From Halichondria panicea (Eukaryota > Porifera > Demospongiae > Suberitida > Halichondriidae), in the NCBI RefSeq assembly GCF_963675165.1, contig NC_087377.1, positions 904,501 through 968,500 of the forward strand: 64,000 nucleotides of DNA, read 5' to 3'. The position numbers and the translations under genes are program-made. Each line of letters begins with the position of its first letter. The stretch's first letter is position 1. The notes below the pieces were generated by a model. The model did no database searches, was not told the DNA's origin, and saw nothing but the letters and a program-made list of their open reading frames with translations. Of the stretch, positions 48,816 to 61,454 are shown in pieces.

Positions 48816-51411
48816 TTGGCTCACAAGATACTTTGTTCAAAAAAGAGCAAAAAAAAATTGGCTGAAAGATGTGACAACTCTCGTTCTCTACCCAAGAAGA
48901 AGCATGCTAGGCATGGTTTTCGGTACCAAATGGAGCTGAATTTCGATACTGAAGATGCAAAGCAGGCTTTTGTAGCTAGGATAGATAGGGCAAAGCGTTC
49001 TCTTGCTGCTACAGCTAGAGGCTCATTACCCTTGGACAGCAGAGAGCTTATTTCTGTCCTGTTGGACAAGTTGGAGCAGGAGCAGGAGCAGGCAGGTGCT
49101 GTTCCTGAGGGAGAAGACCTACAATCTGATAAATCCAAAGTCTTCCCAATGTTGGAGAATTCAGGTTTGTGTGTGTCAATAGCTTAGTATAAAGACGTTA
49201 CTTCTTGTTTAGGAATATTTACTAGCAATATACTGACGCTAGTGATGAACAGTTGTTCGTGTGTGAACTGAAGACTTTGTTCCGTCTTTTCACTGGCCTA
49301 TCCCAAGCATGTGACCAGTGCCAATCTTATTGTCGTAGGCCGACCAATTTTCGCCAGGTATTTCTGATCCAATAGACCCCAATACATGATGTATGCAATA
49401 TAATATTGTTTTTCAGAACGGGCATGTTGTCCGATTTGAATTCAAGTGTGGAAAATGTGGAAAGCGACAGTGGTGGGCTAGCTCGCGAACACTCGGTGGA
49501 CGATACCTTGTCAATCAAAAGTGAGTATAATTCCATACGTTTTCAAGATTAACTTGGAATCCTATTTATTGCAGGATCGTCCATGCTTTTACTTGTGCTG
49601 GAGTTCTCCCAAGCCAGTACCTTCACTTTAGTAGTCATGCTGGCTTGGGAAAAGTTAGTTCATGGTATATTTCGTCAAGTAAGTGAGTGTTATAATTGTA
49701 CTCTTACAAAACACTGTGACGTTACAGTGTACAAGAAAGGTGGATACTTAGACGTCGTGAACGCTTGTGCCAAGGCATCCATGTTGAGAGCGATTGACGA
49801 AGTGAAGGCTTTGCCTGGTTACTCGCAGGACGGTGAGGTAATGAATTCTTATGTGCTAGTTTTGTTTTTGTTTTTCAGTAATGACTTTATCAATATAGTG
49901 GGTAATAACAGATGCTCGCCACGACTCAACAGCAAATGCTTATAACACGACTGTTCCCTGTCTCTCGGGAAGGTAAACTAATTATTTTCATTATCTCTAC
50001 AAGTGTGCTGCTGTCGTTTATCATATGAAAATTATCTTTTTCTAGTACGAAAAGAATTGTTGGGTGTTCGACTGTTTCCAGGCATCTGTGCTCAGACTCG
50101 AGAAGTAGCGTGTACTAAGATAGTTCTTCCGGAAGTCATAGATAAAGGTATGTTCAAGCATCAACATTATGAGGTTGTGTTTATTTTTTGTGGATATTAT
50201 GTCTCAGGTCTCAATATTGTTGAAGTAGCACATGATAATCAGCCAGTAGTCAAGAGATTTGTCACTGATGATCTCAACCTTACAAACTCGTACGACACAT
50301 GGCATGGTAAGTGTGTAGAATCTCAAATCTCAATTATTACCGTGTCCGTGTATTTTCAGGCACTAAGAATGTAGCGAAGAAGATGAAGAAAGTAGCAATT
50401 GGGACCAAAAAGGCTCAAGGAAAGACGTGGTTTCCAGAGTTATCTGACAAACGTAAGCTTTGATTATAAAAGTGCTCAGTAACATAAAAATATTTGTCAA
50501 TAGGTAAAAGTACGAAAGTTCACTTGTACTACTGTATGAAGAACTGTGAGCAGTCAGCAGACAATCTAAGAAAGAACATTCTGAATATCGTTAAACATTA
50601 TCAGGTGAGTGTGTATGATAACAAGTTGTCCGTACTCTGTACACCAATAACATTTATAATCGTGTTCTCAGAACGAGCACTCAGATTGTGACGAAGCGTC
50701 ACCCTGTAAGCGTCCAGGGTACAAGCCCACGAAGATAAAACTTGAGGATCCTCTTGCAATCGAGTCATTCACGTCAGCACTAAAAGACACCCTTATTTAC
50801 AAGAATGCCGAATCATATTGTCGAGTGAGGTTTTTTTCTAATTATATTAAAATTCATATGATGTTGTTTACAGTGTCGAGACACATTCTGGGTGGAGTCT
50901 TTCAATCACCAGCTGCTCACATACATCTCGAAACGTGTACACTTTGGGGAAGCTACATTCAACATGAGAATGAACCTTGCTATTATGGACTGGGTACGTT
51001 ATGCTGGCTAATAATGTATGTGTGACTGTACATTCATTCATTTGTTTACTTCAGAACGAGAATGTACGTAGAGGGTGTACAAGTGAACGACTGGTTCAGG
51101 ACATGAGAAGACCGGATCGTAGGACTCCCGTAAGAGTGCTGAAGGAAAAATCGTTCAACTTTGCCGGAGAATATGGGAGAATTACGAGCAGCAGAGAAAA
51201 GTTGACCTCAGGTACTGCGTAATATATTTTATGTGCAATCTACATAATTTATTTTACATATAATTTTATAATTTTGCTACATGTATATATGTGCAGTGAG
51301 TTTGTAGAGGACGTGCAACCTGAGCAATCAGATGAGCCAGTAGATGAAAACGAGGACCTATTAAACGATGGTGTACATGTACTTGACGAAGGTCTTTATG
51401 AAGACATATAA
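48816..51411 (+). CDS. Multi-exon DDE-transposase-like protein, possibly domesticated or decaying
   Basis: Exons: about 48816-49164, about 49214-49358, 49417-49520, 49575-49678, 49727-49837, 49899-49972, 50046-50146, 50208-50306, 50360-50452, 50504-50604, 50672-50824, 50874-50993, 51055-51211, 51297-51411. From the third exon on, splice sites are good and most boundaries are phase 0. Blocks: CGKCGKRQWWASSRTLGG (zinc-binding pair), IVHAFTCAGVLPSQYLHF, TDARHDSTANAYN, LNIVEVAHDNQPVVKRFV, TDDLNLTNSYDTWHG, HLYYCMKNC, ESYCRCRDTFWVESFNHQ, RRPDRRTPVRVL. A D..D..E set (DARHDS, TDDLN/YDTWH, WVESFN) fits an RNase H-fold transposase; the family name is not known to me. The exon 1-2 junction gives an in-frame TAG in my reading, and exon 50046-50146 seems to change frame, so the gene may be inactive or my borders wrong. 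Confidence 0.65.
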
Positions 51412-51489
51412 AGTAAGTATGTATCCGTGCAAATTTTGACTAGCCAATCAGCATTTTATATTTGCATTTTACATAATTAAACAATAAAG

Positions 51490-51817
51490 GAAGTAGAAGA
51501 CTGGAAGTCTGTGTATGGAACTCCATCTGGATTTGGGAATCGTTCACGCACCTCCTGGAAAAGGTATATAGCAATTGATCGTACTTGCACTGTAAAGTGG
51601 GCATCATTTATAACTTACTCAATTATTGCAGCTCAAGTTGAAATAAAAATGTTTAAGATAATAATTGTTATGGTGGAATTATCTACTAGTGAGTGAGTGG
51701 TCTGATTGTTCTCTCACTTGTTAGATTCGTGAGGGTCAGTTGTTCACTCTGTTGGATGCTGATGATGATCCACGCATTGGACGTCAGAGAAAATACAATC
51801 GACCTAAGAAACAGTGA
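51490..51817 (+). CDS. Two further 3' exons near the DDE-type gene
   Basis: 51490-51563 reads EVEDWKSVYGTPSGFGNRSR and ends AAAAG before GTATAT. 51725-51817 follows TTGTTAG and reads IREGQLFTLLDADDDPRIG then RQRKYNRPKKQ and stop. They may be the true 3' end of the preceding gene if the TAA at 51409 (ATATAA just before GTAAGT) is a mutated codon, but the phase between these two exons does not match in my reading. The last exon occurs twice more (10140 and 34086). Confidence 0.4.
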
Positions 51818-51859
51818 GTACTGCCACGTGCAGAGTGTGACTCTTTCCCTTACCAAACG

Positions 51860-52520
51860 TTTTGTAGTTTGTGCTTTTTGCGCTGTACTCCCCCTTGCAT
51901 GTGTGACTGTGTTTTGTAGTTTGTGCTTTTTACGCTGTACTCCCCCCTTGCATGTGTGACTGTGTTTTGTAGTTTGTGCTTTTTACGTTGTACTCCCCCT
52001 TGCATGTGTGACTGTGTTTTGTAGTTTGTGCTTTTTTATGCGCTGTACTCCCCCCTTGCATGTGTGACGGTGTTTAGTCACTAGCAATAGTTTTGCGTTC
52101 CCGTGAGTGGGTTCAATTCACTAGCAATAGTTTTACGTTCCCGTGAGTGGGTTCAATTCACTAGCAATAGTTTTACGTTCCCGTGAGTGGGTTCAATTCA
52201 CTAGCAATATTTTTACGTTCCCATGAGTGGGTTCAATTCACTAGCAATAGTTTTAAGATCCCATGAGTGGGTTCAATTCACTAGCAATAGTTTTGCGTTC
52301 CCATGAGTGGGTTCAATTCACTAGCAATAGTTTTACGTTCCCATGAGTGGGTTCAATTCACTAGCAATAGTTTTACGTTCCCATGAGTGGGTTCAATTCA
52401 CTAGCAATAGTTTTACGTTCCCATGAGTGGGTTCAATTCACTAGCAATAGTTTTGCGTTCCCATGAGTGGGTTCAATTCACTAGCAATAGTTTTACGTTC
52501 CCATGAGTGGGTTCAATAAT
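51860..52520. repeat. M53 (51860-52075) then M40 (52076-52520)
   Basis: Four M53 units, then eleven M40 units, then the flank module (52521-52861). Confidence 0.93.
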
Positions 52521-52861
52521 TCACAACAGCTGCATTGTACCTCCTTGTTTTGTGTTTTTTATGCGAGTGCGCTGAATGCACCAGCGAAAGCTTGGGTTTT
52601 CTGAATGCTTAGAAACAGACCTTTCAAATGGTACCATCAAAGTTCATATTTATTTGAAAGATAACATTCTTTGCCAATTTAGTCCCCATGGTCCGAGGTC
52701 TAAAAATAACAAATTAAGGGCCCGGATGAAATATTGGATTGAAACACGTCATTTGAAAGTTATTTACCTAAGCTTTCGGAATATTATAAAATTTTTGACA
52801 TTAGATCAACTGTTATGGCTGTTGAAAGACCCCCACCCCTTCCGTTTAATTCGTGAATCTT

Positions 52862-53064
52862 TTTTGCACTGTACTCCCCCCTTGCATGTGTGACTGTGTT
52901 TTGTAGTTTGTGCTATTTGCGCTGTACTCCCCCCTTGCATGTGTGACGGTGTTTGGTAGTTTGTGCTTTTTGCGCTGTACTCCCCCCTTGCATGTGTGAC
53001 GGTGTTTGGTATAGTTTGTGTGCTTTTTGCGCTGTACTCCCCCCTTGCATGTGTGACGGTGTTT
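52862..53064. repeat. M53 array interrupting the flank module
   Basis: About four 53-bp units beginning GCACTGTACTCCCCCCTTGC directly after TTCGTGAATCTTTT of the flank module, then back into M40. This shows the arrays recombine with the module itself. Confidence 0.9.
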
Positions 53065-56018
53065 AGTCACTAGCAATAGTTTTCCGTTCCCGTGAGTGGG
53101 TTCAATTCACTAGCAATAGTTTTGCGTTCCCGTGAGTGGGTTCAATTCACTAGCAATAGTTTTACGTTCCCGTGAGTGGGTTCAATTCACTAGCAATAGT
53201 TTTACTTTCCCGTGAGTGGGTTCAATTCACTAGCAATAGTTTTACGTTCCCGTGAGTGGGTTCAATTCACTAGCAATAGTTTTACTTTCCTGTGAGTGGG
53301 TTCAATTCACTAGCAATAGTTTTGCGTTCTTGTGAGTGGGTTCAATTCACTAGCAATAGTTTTACGTTCCCGTGAGTGGGTTCAATTCACTAGCAATAGT
53401 TTTACTTTCCTGTGAGTGGGTTCAATTCACTAGCAATAGTTTTAAGTTGCCGTGAGTGCATGGGTTCACTTCACTAGCAATAGTTTTACGTTCCCGTGAG
53501 TGGGTTCAATTCACTAGCAATAGTTTTACTTTCCCTTGAGTGGGTTCAATTCACTAGCAATAGTTTTAAGTTGCCGTGAGTGCATGGGTTCACTTCACTA
53601 GCAATAGTTTTACGTTCCCGTGAGTGGGTTCAATTCACCAGCAATAGTTTTGCGTTCCCGTGGGTGGGTTCAATTCACCAGCAATAGTTTTGCGTTTCCG
53701 TGGGTGGGTTCAATTCACCAGCAATAGTTTTACGTTCCCGTGAGTGGGTTCAATTCACTAGCAATAGTTTTAAGTTCTCGTGAGTGGTCACTAGCAATAG
53801 TTTTGCGTTCCCGTGGGTGGGTTCAATTCACTAGCAATAGTTTTAAGTTCCCGTGAGTGGTCACTAGCAATAGTTTTGCGTTCCCGTGGGTGGGTTCAAT
53901 TCACTAGCAATAGTTTTGCGTTCTCGTGAGTGGGTTCAATTCACTAGCAATAGTTTTACATTCCCGTGAGTAGGTTCAATTCACTAGCAATAGTTTTGCG
54001 TTCCCGTGAGTGGGTTCAATTCACTAGCAATAGTTTTGCGTTCCCGTGAGTGGGTTCAATTCACTAGCAATAGTTTTGCGTTCCCGTGAGTGGGTTCAAT
54101 TCACTAGCAATAGTTTTGCGTTCCCGTGAGTGGGTTCAATTCACTAGCAATAGTTTTGCGTTTTCGTGGGTGGGTTCAATTCACTAGCAATAGTTTTGCG
54201 TTCCTGTGAGTGGGTTCAATTCACTAGCAATAGTTTTGCGTTCCCGTGAGTGGGTTCAATTCACCAGCAATAGTTTTGCGTTCCCGTGGGTGGGTTCAAT
54301 TCACTAGCAATAGTTTTGCGTTCCCGTGGGTGGGTTCAATTCACTAGCAATAGTTTTAAGTTCCCGTGAGTGGTCACTAGCAATAGTTTTGCGTTCCCGT
54401 GGGTGGGTTCAATTCACTAGCAATAGTTTTGCGTTCTCGTGAGTGGGTTCAATTCACTAGCAATAGTTTTACGTTCCCGTGAGTAGGTTCAATTCACTAG
54501 CAATAGTTTTGTGTTCCCGTGAGTGGGTTCAATTCACTAGCAATAGTTTTGCGTTCCCGTGAGTGGGTTCAATTCACTAGCAATAGTTTTACGTTCCCGT
54601 GAGTGGGTTCAATTCACTAGCAATAGTTTTGCGTTCCCGTGAGTGAGTTCAATTCACTAGCAATAGTTTTGCGTTCCCGTGGGTGGGTTCAATTCACTAG
54701 CAATAGTTTTGCGTTCCCGTGGGTGGGTTCAATTCACTAGCAATAGTTTTGCGTTCCCGTGAGTGGGTTCAATTCACTAGCAATAGTTTTGCGTTCCCGT
54801 GAGTGGGTTGAATTCACTAGCAATAGTTTTGCGTTCTCGTGAGTGGGTTCAATTCACTAGCAATAGTTTTGCGTTCCCGTGAGTGGGTTCAATTCACCAG
54901 CAATAGTTTTGCGTTCCCGTGGGTGGGTTCAATTCACCAGCAATAGTTTTACGTTCCCGTGAGTGGGTTCAATTCACTAGCAATAGTTTTGCGTTCCCGT
55001 GGGTGGGTTCAATTCACTAGCAATAGTTTTAAGTTCCCGTGAGTGGTCACTAGCAATAGTTTTGCGTTCCCGTGGGTGGGTTCAATTCACTAGCAATAGT
55101 TTTGCGTTCTCGTGAGTGGGTTCAATTCACTAGCAATAGTTTTGCATTCCCTTGAGTGGGTTCAATTCACTAGCAATAGTTTTACGTTCCCGTGAGTCGG
55201 TTCAATTCACTAGCAATAGTTTTAAGTTCCCGTGAGTGGGTTCAATTCACTAGCAATAGTTTTGCGTTCCCGTGAGTGGGTTCAATTCACTAGCAATAGT
55301 TTTGCGTTCCCGTGAGTGGGTTCAATTCACTAGCAATAGTTTTGCGTTCCCGTGGGTGGGTTCAATTCACTAGCAATAGATTTGCGTTCCCGTGGGTGGG
55401 TTCAATTCACTAGCAATAGTTTTGCGTTCCCGTGAGTGGGTTCAATTCACTAGCAATAGTTTTGCGTTCCCGTGAGTGGGTTCAATTCACTAGCAATAGT
55501 TTTGCGTTCCCGTGGGTGGGTTCAATTCACTAGCAATAGATTTGCGTTCCCGTGGGTGGGTTCAATTCACTAGCAATAGTTTTGCGTTCCCGTGAGTGGG
55601 TTCAATTCACTAGCAATAGTTTTGCGTTCCCGTGAGTGGGTTCAATTCGCTAGCAATAGTTTTGCATTCCCTTGAGTGGGTTCAATTCACTAGCAATAGT
55701 TTTACGTTCCCGTGGGTGGATTCAATTCACTAGCAATAGTTTCAAGTTTCCGTGAGTGGGTTAAATTCACTAGCAATAGTTTTACGTTCCCGTGAGTGGG
55801 TTCAATTTACTAGCAATAATTTTGCGTTCCCGTCAGTGGGTTCAATTCACTAGCAATAGTTTTGCGTTCCCGTGAGTGGGTTCAATTCACTAGCAATAGT
55901 TTTAAGTTCCCGTGAGTGGTCACTAGCAATAGTTTTGCGTTCCCATGAGTGGGTTCAATTCACTAGCAATAGTTTTACGTTCCCGTGAGTGGGTTCAATT
56001 CACTAGCAATAGTTTTAC
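53065..56018. repeat. Large M40 array (~2.95 kb, ~74 units)
   Basis: Continuous 40-bp units with occasional 33-bp units and a few variants such as TGCATGGGTTCACTTCAC. Higher-order blocks recur (for example the pair of units with ATAGATTTGCG at about 55375 and 55535). The last units match the end of the first array (1540-1628). Confidence 0.95.
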
Positions 56019-56236
56019 GTGTTTTGTAGTTTGTGCTTTTTGCGCTGTACTCCCCCCTTGCATGTGTGACTGTGTTTTGTAGTTTGTGCTTTTTGCGCTG
56101 TACTCCCCCCTTGCATGTGTGACTGTGTTTTGTAGTTTGTGCTTTTTGCGCTGTACTCCCCCCTTGCATGTGTGACTGTGTTTTGTAGTTTGTGTGCTTT
56201 TTGCGCTGTACTCCCCCCTTGCATGTGTGACTGTGT
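56019..56236. repeat. M53 array, last copy
   Basis: Four units, almost identical to 1629-1848, including the TTTGTGTGCTTT variant in the last unit. It marks the start of the second copy of the composite unit. Confidence 0.93.
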
Positions 56237-56285
56237 TTAGTCACTAGCAATAGTTTTACGTTCCCATGAGTGGAGGTTCAATAAT

Positions 56286-58600
56286 TCACAACAGCTGCAT
56301 TGTACCTCCTTGTTTTGTGTTTTTTATGCAAGTGCACTGAATGCGCCAGCGAAAGCTTAGGTTTTCTGAATGCTTAGAAACAGACCTTTCAAATGATACC
56401 ATATTTATTTGATATTTGCCAATTTAGTCCCCATGGTCCGAGGTCTAAAAATAACAAATTCAGGGCCCGGATGAAATATTGGATTGAAACACATCATTTG
56501 AAATGTATTTTTCTAAGCTTTCGGAATATTATAAAATTTTTGACATGGATCAACTGTTATGGCTGTTGAAAGACCCACCTTCCGTTTAATTCGTGAATCT
56601 TTCGGCTGTCATAACTTAAATTCTGTGGATCAAAAGTCAAAAATGTTATGGTTTTCTGAATGCTTAGAAACAGACCTTTTAAATGGTACGGGTGGGTTAG
56701 GGTTAGGCTCCCGTGAGTGGACTGAATGCGCCAGCAAAAGTCTTAGGCTCCCGCGAGTTGGCTGAATGCGCCACGAAAATAACCCCACGAAAATTACCCG
56801 CTATATATATGATAGTTGGATGTTTTTTATGCGTTGTACTCCCCCCTTGTGTTGTATTTTTTATGCGAGTGCGCTAAATGCGCCAGCGAAAGTCTTAGGC
56901 TCTCGCGAGTTGGCTGAATGCACCAGCAAAAGTCTTAGGCTCTCGCAAGTTGGGCTGAATGCGCTAGCGAACGTCTTAGGCTCTCGCGAGAGGGCTGAAT
57001 GCACCACGAAAATGACCCGCTATACGATAGTTGGAATAGTTAGTATTTTTTATGCACTGTACTCCCCCCTTGCATGTGTGACGGTGTTTTGGGTTAGTTA
57101 GTGTTCACTTCTCTATAATTACATACATGCATTAATTTGGGTGACAATTTGTGGGACATTATGATCATTGACGTGTGCAATAAATGATGTATATATACTG
57201 TGTGTGTGTGCAGGACTGAACACCAGCCCCCAGCATGTATCATGAGGGACGCGCGCTGTACAGAGATGTTAGGGCAAGTTCCTTTAATTAGATCGAGATA
57301 TTGTAATTATTTCCTTCTTCCAGGTTGTCGGTGGCTAAACGTGCTTATAGTTGCCATGGAGATGGAGATGGTAATTGACTGAAGTCATGTACCTACCTCT
57401 CGATAGAAGGAAACAAGGATTTGTCAATAATTATAGTACTGTGATAAATAAATGTTTTGTCAAATTCGATTCTCTAAGATCATAATTATTCATAACTATA
57501 ATTATACTATTGTTCTTGTTCTTACAAAACTTTAAATTATGTTACGTTGTTTCATATTAATTATATATCGAGTACAGCAGCCACTCAGTGTTAGGTAGTG
57601 CCAGACCATCAAACCATCACCTTAATTGTCCATCCATATATACACAACCATCAACCTACACAGAGAGCATGAGAGACTTGTCACACAACATAGCTAGCTA
57701 CTTATCTGTGTGTATGTGGCTCCTCCACAACCCTCAACCTACACAGAGAGCATGAGAGACATGCCACACGACATAGCTAGCTACTCATCTGTGTGTATGC
57801 TGTTACAGTGGCTCCTCCACACAATCAACCTACACAGAGAGCATGAGAGATACTGTACACAATGGAACTACTTATCTTTTGCTGTGAAGAGACATCTACC
57901 TACACACCATAGAAGCCAGCCATACTTATATCTTTATTGTCTCCATAGCTGCACACAAAACAATCAAGAGACACTATAAATGATAGTAGTGGGCGTTGAG
58001 ATCTGAGCCCCTCCCCCTTCAGTACCAATACATTATACAGTGATGAGGTTAGTAATCCTCCCTGGGTCCCAGAGCAGCATGGCTTGTCTGTACCTGGAGG
58101 AGAGAGGAGACAAAAGCAGTGAGAGAATGGAACACTAGCTATAGTACAGTAGCTAGTAGGAGGAGCTGTGTGTGTGTGCATTGTGGCTGCAAGAGAACAA
58201 GCAAATGCATGGTTACATTGAGAGCAGCAGTTTAAACAAAACCATCCACTCCACACAATACAATACCAGCCAATCACCACCACAGCTGACAACCATCAGC
58301 CTAGTATTATCAATACACACACAATACATAATTATAACACCAGACAACAAAATTACACCCATAGCTGTTTGTGCTGTCCAGGGAACCGGAAGAGATGAGA
58401 AATTCCCACAACAATAAATCAATTCAACAGTGAAGACCACCAATTAATTCAGATCATTATTATCATCATAATACCAGACCAGGAATGAATGCACTCCTGA
58501 CCAGACAAATCATTATAATCAAATCACACATCATCACCAAACCTGACTGTGCAACAAAATTTCGCAACCACAACAACCAATCAAATCATCCACAGAAGGT
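56286..58600. repeat. Second copy of flank module and module R
   Basis: Direct copy of about 1890-4310 with small indels, for example a shorter CTCGCGAG tandem at 56700-57020. No credible gene. Confidence 0.85.
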
Positions 58601-59080
58601 TTAGTTTCCTTGCACAATATTTGGTTGCCAAAATGATGATCACCTTTGAGAAAAAATCACACACAAAACAAACACCAAATGCTAAAATCATAAAAAACTG
58701 TTCTAAAAATTTAATTCTACACTATTTTTACCCCTGGGAACAGCTGTTGTTTGCTAGACTCAGCCCTTCTTGTTCACTCACTTTCTGGTCCTGTTTCTTA
58801 CCATTGAATTTACTGTACGAAAATACTCCCACTCACTACTTTCAGTCTGACATCTCTACCAATAGGTGTCAGCTGCAGCAGTCCTGCTTCCCTTGGCTGC
58901 TAAAGAATCTGGGTGGGGCTGCTGCTGGACTGAAGCTAGGACGCCTTCTAATTCTATCCACCGTCAAGGTATAATGATACAGACGCTTGAATACTACTGT
59001 TGTTTTTATACCACCCAACAAACACAAAATATTTATAACATGAACAAACATTTTTTAATAATAATATAGAGCTGCAGGCA

Positions 59081-61454
59081 TGGCCAAGAGGCCACACTGG
59101 ACCACGGAGGAGGTTCTACAAGACATCTTGAATGATGAGGAACCTGCAGAGGAGTGGGAAGAGGATATGGAAGAGGTAACAGCGGACAGGGATGAGCCAG
59201 TCATGCAGGGCAGTGACGAAGAATTTTCTGATTGGGATGAAGGTGGGGTCTAAAACTAAACTGAATACCGATATAATTTATTACAACGTACATGTAGAAA
59301 TGGAGCCCCCGTCAACAGACAGAAATCCTGCACAAGGTAAATTAAATTGTGACAGTGCCAATGAAAAGGGACCTTAACGCGGCAATAATTAAATTAAGCT
59401 ATAGGCCAATTTAGTAGAAACAAAAAACATGGGCAAAAAATTTTTTTTCACAGGTGCTAACTTCAACCCTTCCTCTACCTACCTGTAAAAATTTGGGTCT
59501 CTACGAAGCTTTAAACAGGTCAAGCGCGGACGTTGAAGAAACTCACCGAACGCTCATTTGAAATTTACTGTCTGCGTGAGGGGAAATTCCCTGGGAATTT
59601 CCCTATTATTGTTAATTATTTTTAACAATAATTTATTAATAATTATAAGGTTAACAATTTGTACCAGCTATTGATAAATCCCTTCCTAGACGACACAAGT
59701 GACTACACAAGTGGTTCAAGCGACTCGTCACACGGTTTGTGCAATGTTATGAAGTACAATTACAATCAGTTAGACTACCACACAAAACTAATGTACAGCT
59801 AATTATTATTACCCTCATATTTATTTAGGCAATGAGCAACCTACCTGGAGGAGTGAATTGCACACCCTGACTATCAAGTCATTTGAGTCAGCAGTAGGAC
59901 CAACAGTGGACATCTCAGAGAGGCCAGAAGAAGTGTTTCTGCTATTTTTTAACAATGGTCTGCAGGGACACATTGTGTGTGAGAGCAACAACTACGCTAG
60001 ACATGTAATGGGAGAGGAGGCATACCGAACGTGGACTCAACTCACAGTTGAAGAGCTCCGGGCCTTCTTTGGATTCTCCATCCTCATGGGACTCAATCAC
60101 CTGCCATCAATCAATGACTATTGGAGCCGAGACAATCACTACCATGCACTATGCACCCATCACCGATGTAATCTCAAGGCAGAGATTCCGTGATATCTCC
60201 CGGTACCTGCACTTTGTGGACAACGACCATCTTGTTCCACAAGGTGATCCCTCGTACGATCGGTTAGGGAAGATCCGCCCCCTCATTGAGCACCTGGGTG
60301 AGAGGTTGGAAGCTTTGTACAACCCTACACAGAATGTAGCAGTGGACGAAGCAATGATTAAGTTTCAGGGGCAGTCTTCCCTAAAGCAATATATGCCTAT
60401 GAAACCGATCAAACGGGGGATCAAGGTATGGGTATTGGCATGCAGATAGTGCTAACGGCTATTTCCACAAATTTGACATATACACGGGGAAGCAAAAGAA
60501 GAGACAGGTTGGACTTGGTGAGTATGTTGTCAAAACACTTACCGACGGGCTGAAGAAGAAAAATCACCACGTTTTCTTTGACAACTTTTTTATGAGCCCC
60601 AAACTTCTTAAAGATATGGAGAAGGATGGGTGTGGTGTAGTTTACCACCAGGGCTGAAGAAACATGGTTTGAAGAAGAGGTACTATTGTGCGTGTGTGTG
60701 TATGTGTATGCTTTTGCGAGTGTGTGTATGTGTGTGTGTGTGTGGTGTGTGTGTGGTGTGTGTGTGTGTGTGTGTGTGGTATGTGGTGTGTGTGACTGTG
60801 CTAACTAACATTATTTATCTCACCTTTGACAGAGGAGAATCCAAGATATTCCAGAAGGGACCACTGGTGGCATGTGCATGGCACAACAGCAAGGTGCTCA
60901 CGGTCCTCTCAACGACGTCGCAACCAGTAGCAACGAGATCCGTTCTCAGGCGTCAGAGAGACGGTTTAAGAATGCCTGTGAGTTGCCCTGATAGCATAAT
61001 ATTCTACAACAAGCACATGGAAGGTGTGAACAGAGGGGACCAAATACGCGGATATTATTCCTGTCGAACAAGAAGTCGGAAGCTCTACAAGTATATATTT
61101 TATTTCCTATTTGATGTTTCTATCATAATTATTTTACACACTAATTATACCTCCAAGCCGAATCAAAACGTAAAAGACTTCCGCCTCCAACTGGCCAAGG
61201 AGCTGATTGGCACGTACTATTCAAGGAGACTCCCAGGCCGCTCAAGTAGAGTCCAGCGCCCTCTTCAGCTCCAACACTTTCCTCTCAAAATGTGCCTGCA
61301 ACCACCTGCAAAGAGATGTAAACGGGGATGGTGTGCGTTCTGCTGGAAGGACTCCAACAAGAGGACTGACAGATGTAACGAGTGTGGTGTCTGGCTTTGC
61401 CATGGTGGAAACCCAACATCAGACTGTTTCTATTTGTGGCATAAGAACTTGTAA
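59081..61454 (+). pseudogene. PiggyBac-type transposase, copy B (longer, still broken)
   Basis: The N-terminal exon starts MAKRPHWTTEEVL (59081), is acidic, and holds GSDEEFSDWDEGG. The core (from about 59829) has LTVEELRAFFGFS, VAVDEAMIKFQG (first Asp) and VFFDNFFMSPKLL (second Asp); about 60834-61454 holds GPLVACAWHNSK, NKHMEGVNRGDQIRGYY, and a Cys-rich C-terminal finger (CAFCWKDS..CNECGVWLC..C..LWH). Breaks relative to copy A: 13 extra bases near 60135 and 4 extra bases (ATGC) at about 60441, both shifting the frame. A TG microsatellite (60685-60800) lies between two core parts. At the third catalytic position the usual GVD is GVN. A 290-bp foreign element splits the segment after the first exon. 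Confidence 0.9.
59347..59634. mobile_element. Solo terminal piece of the 16.6-18.0 kb element family
   Basis: Begins ATTGTGACAGTGCCAATGAA and carries GACCTTAACGCGG, then GGGGAAATTCCCTGGGAATT near its far end. It is inverted relative to 17745-18036. Copy A of the piggyBac segment lacks it (AAATTAAATTAATAATTATAAGG at 5116-5138), so this is a later insertion into copy B only. Confidence 0.85.
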
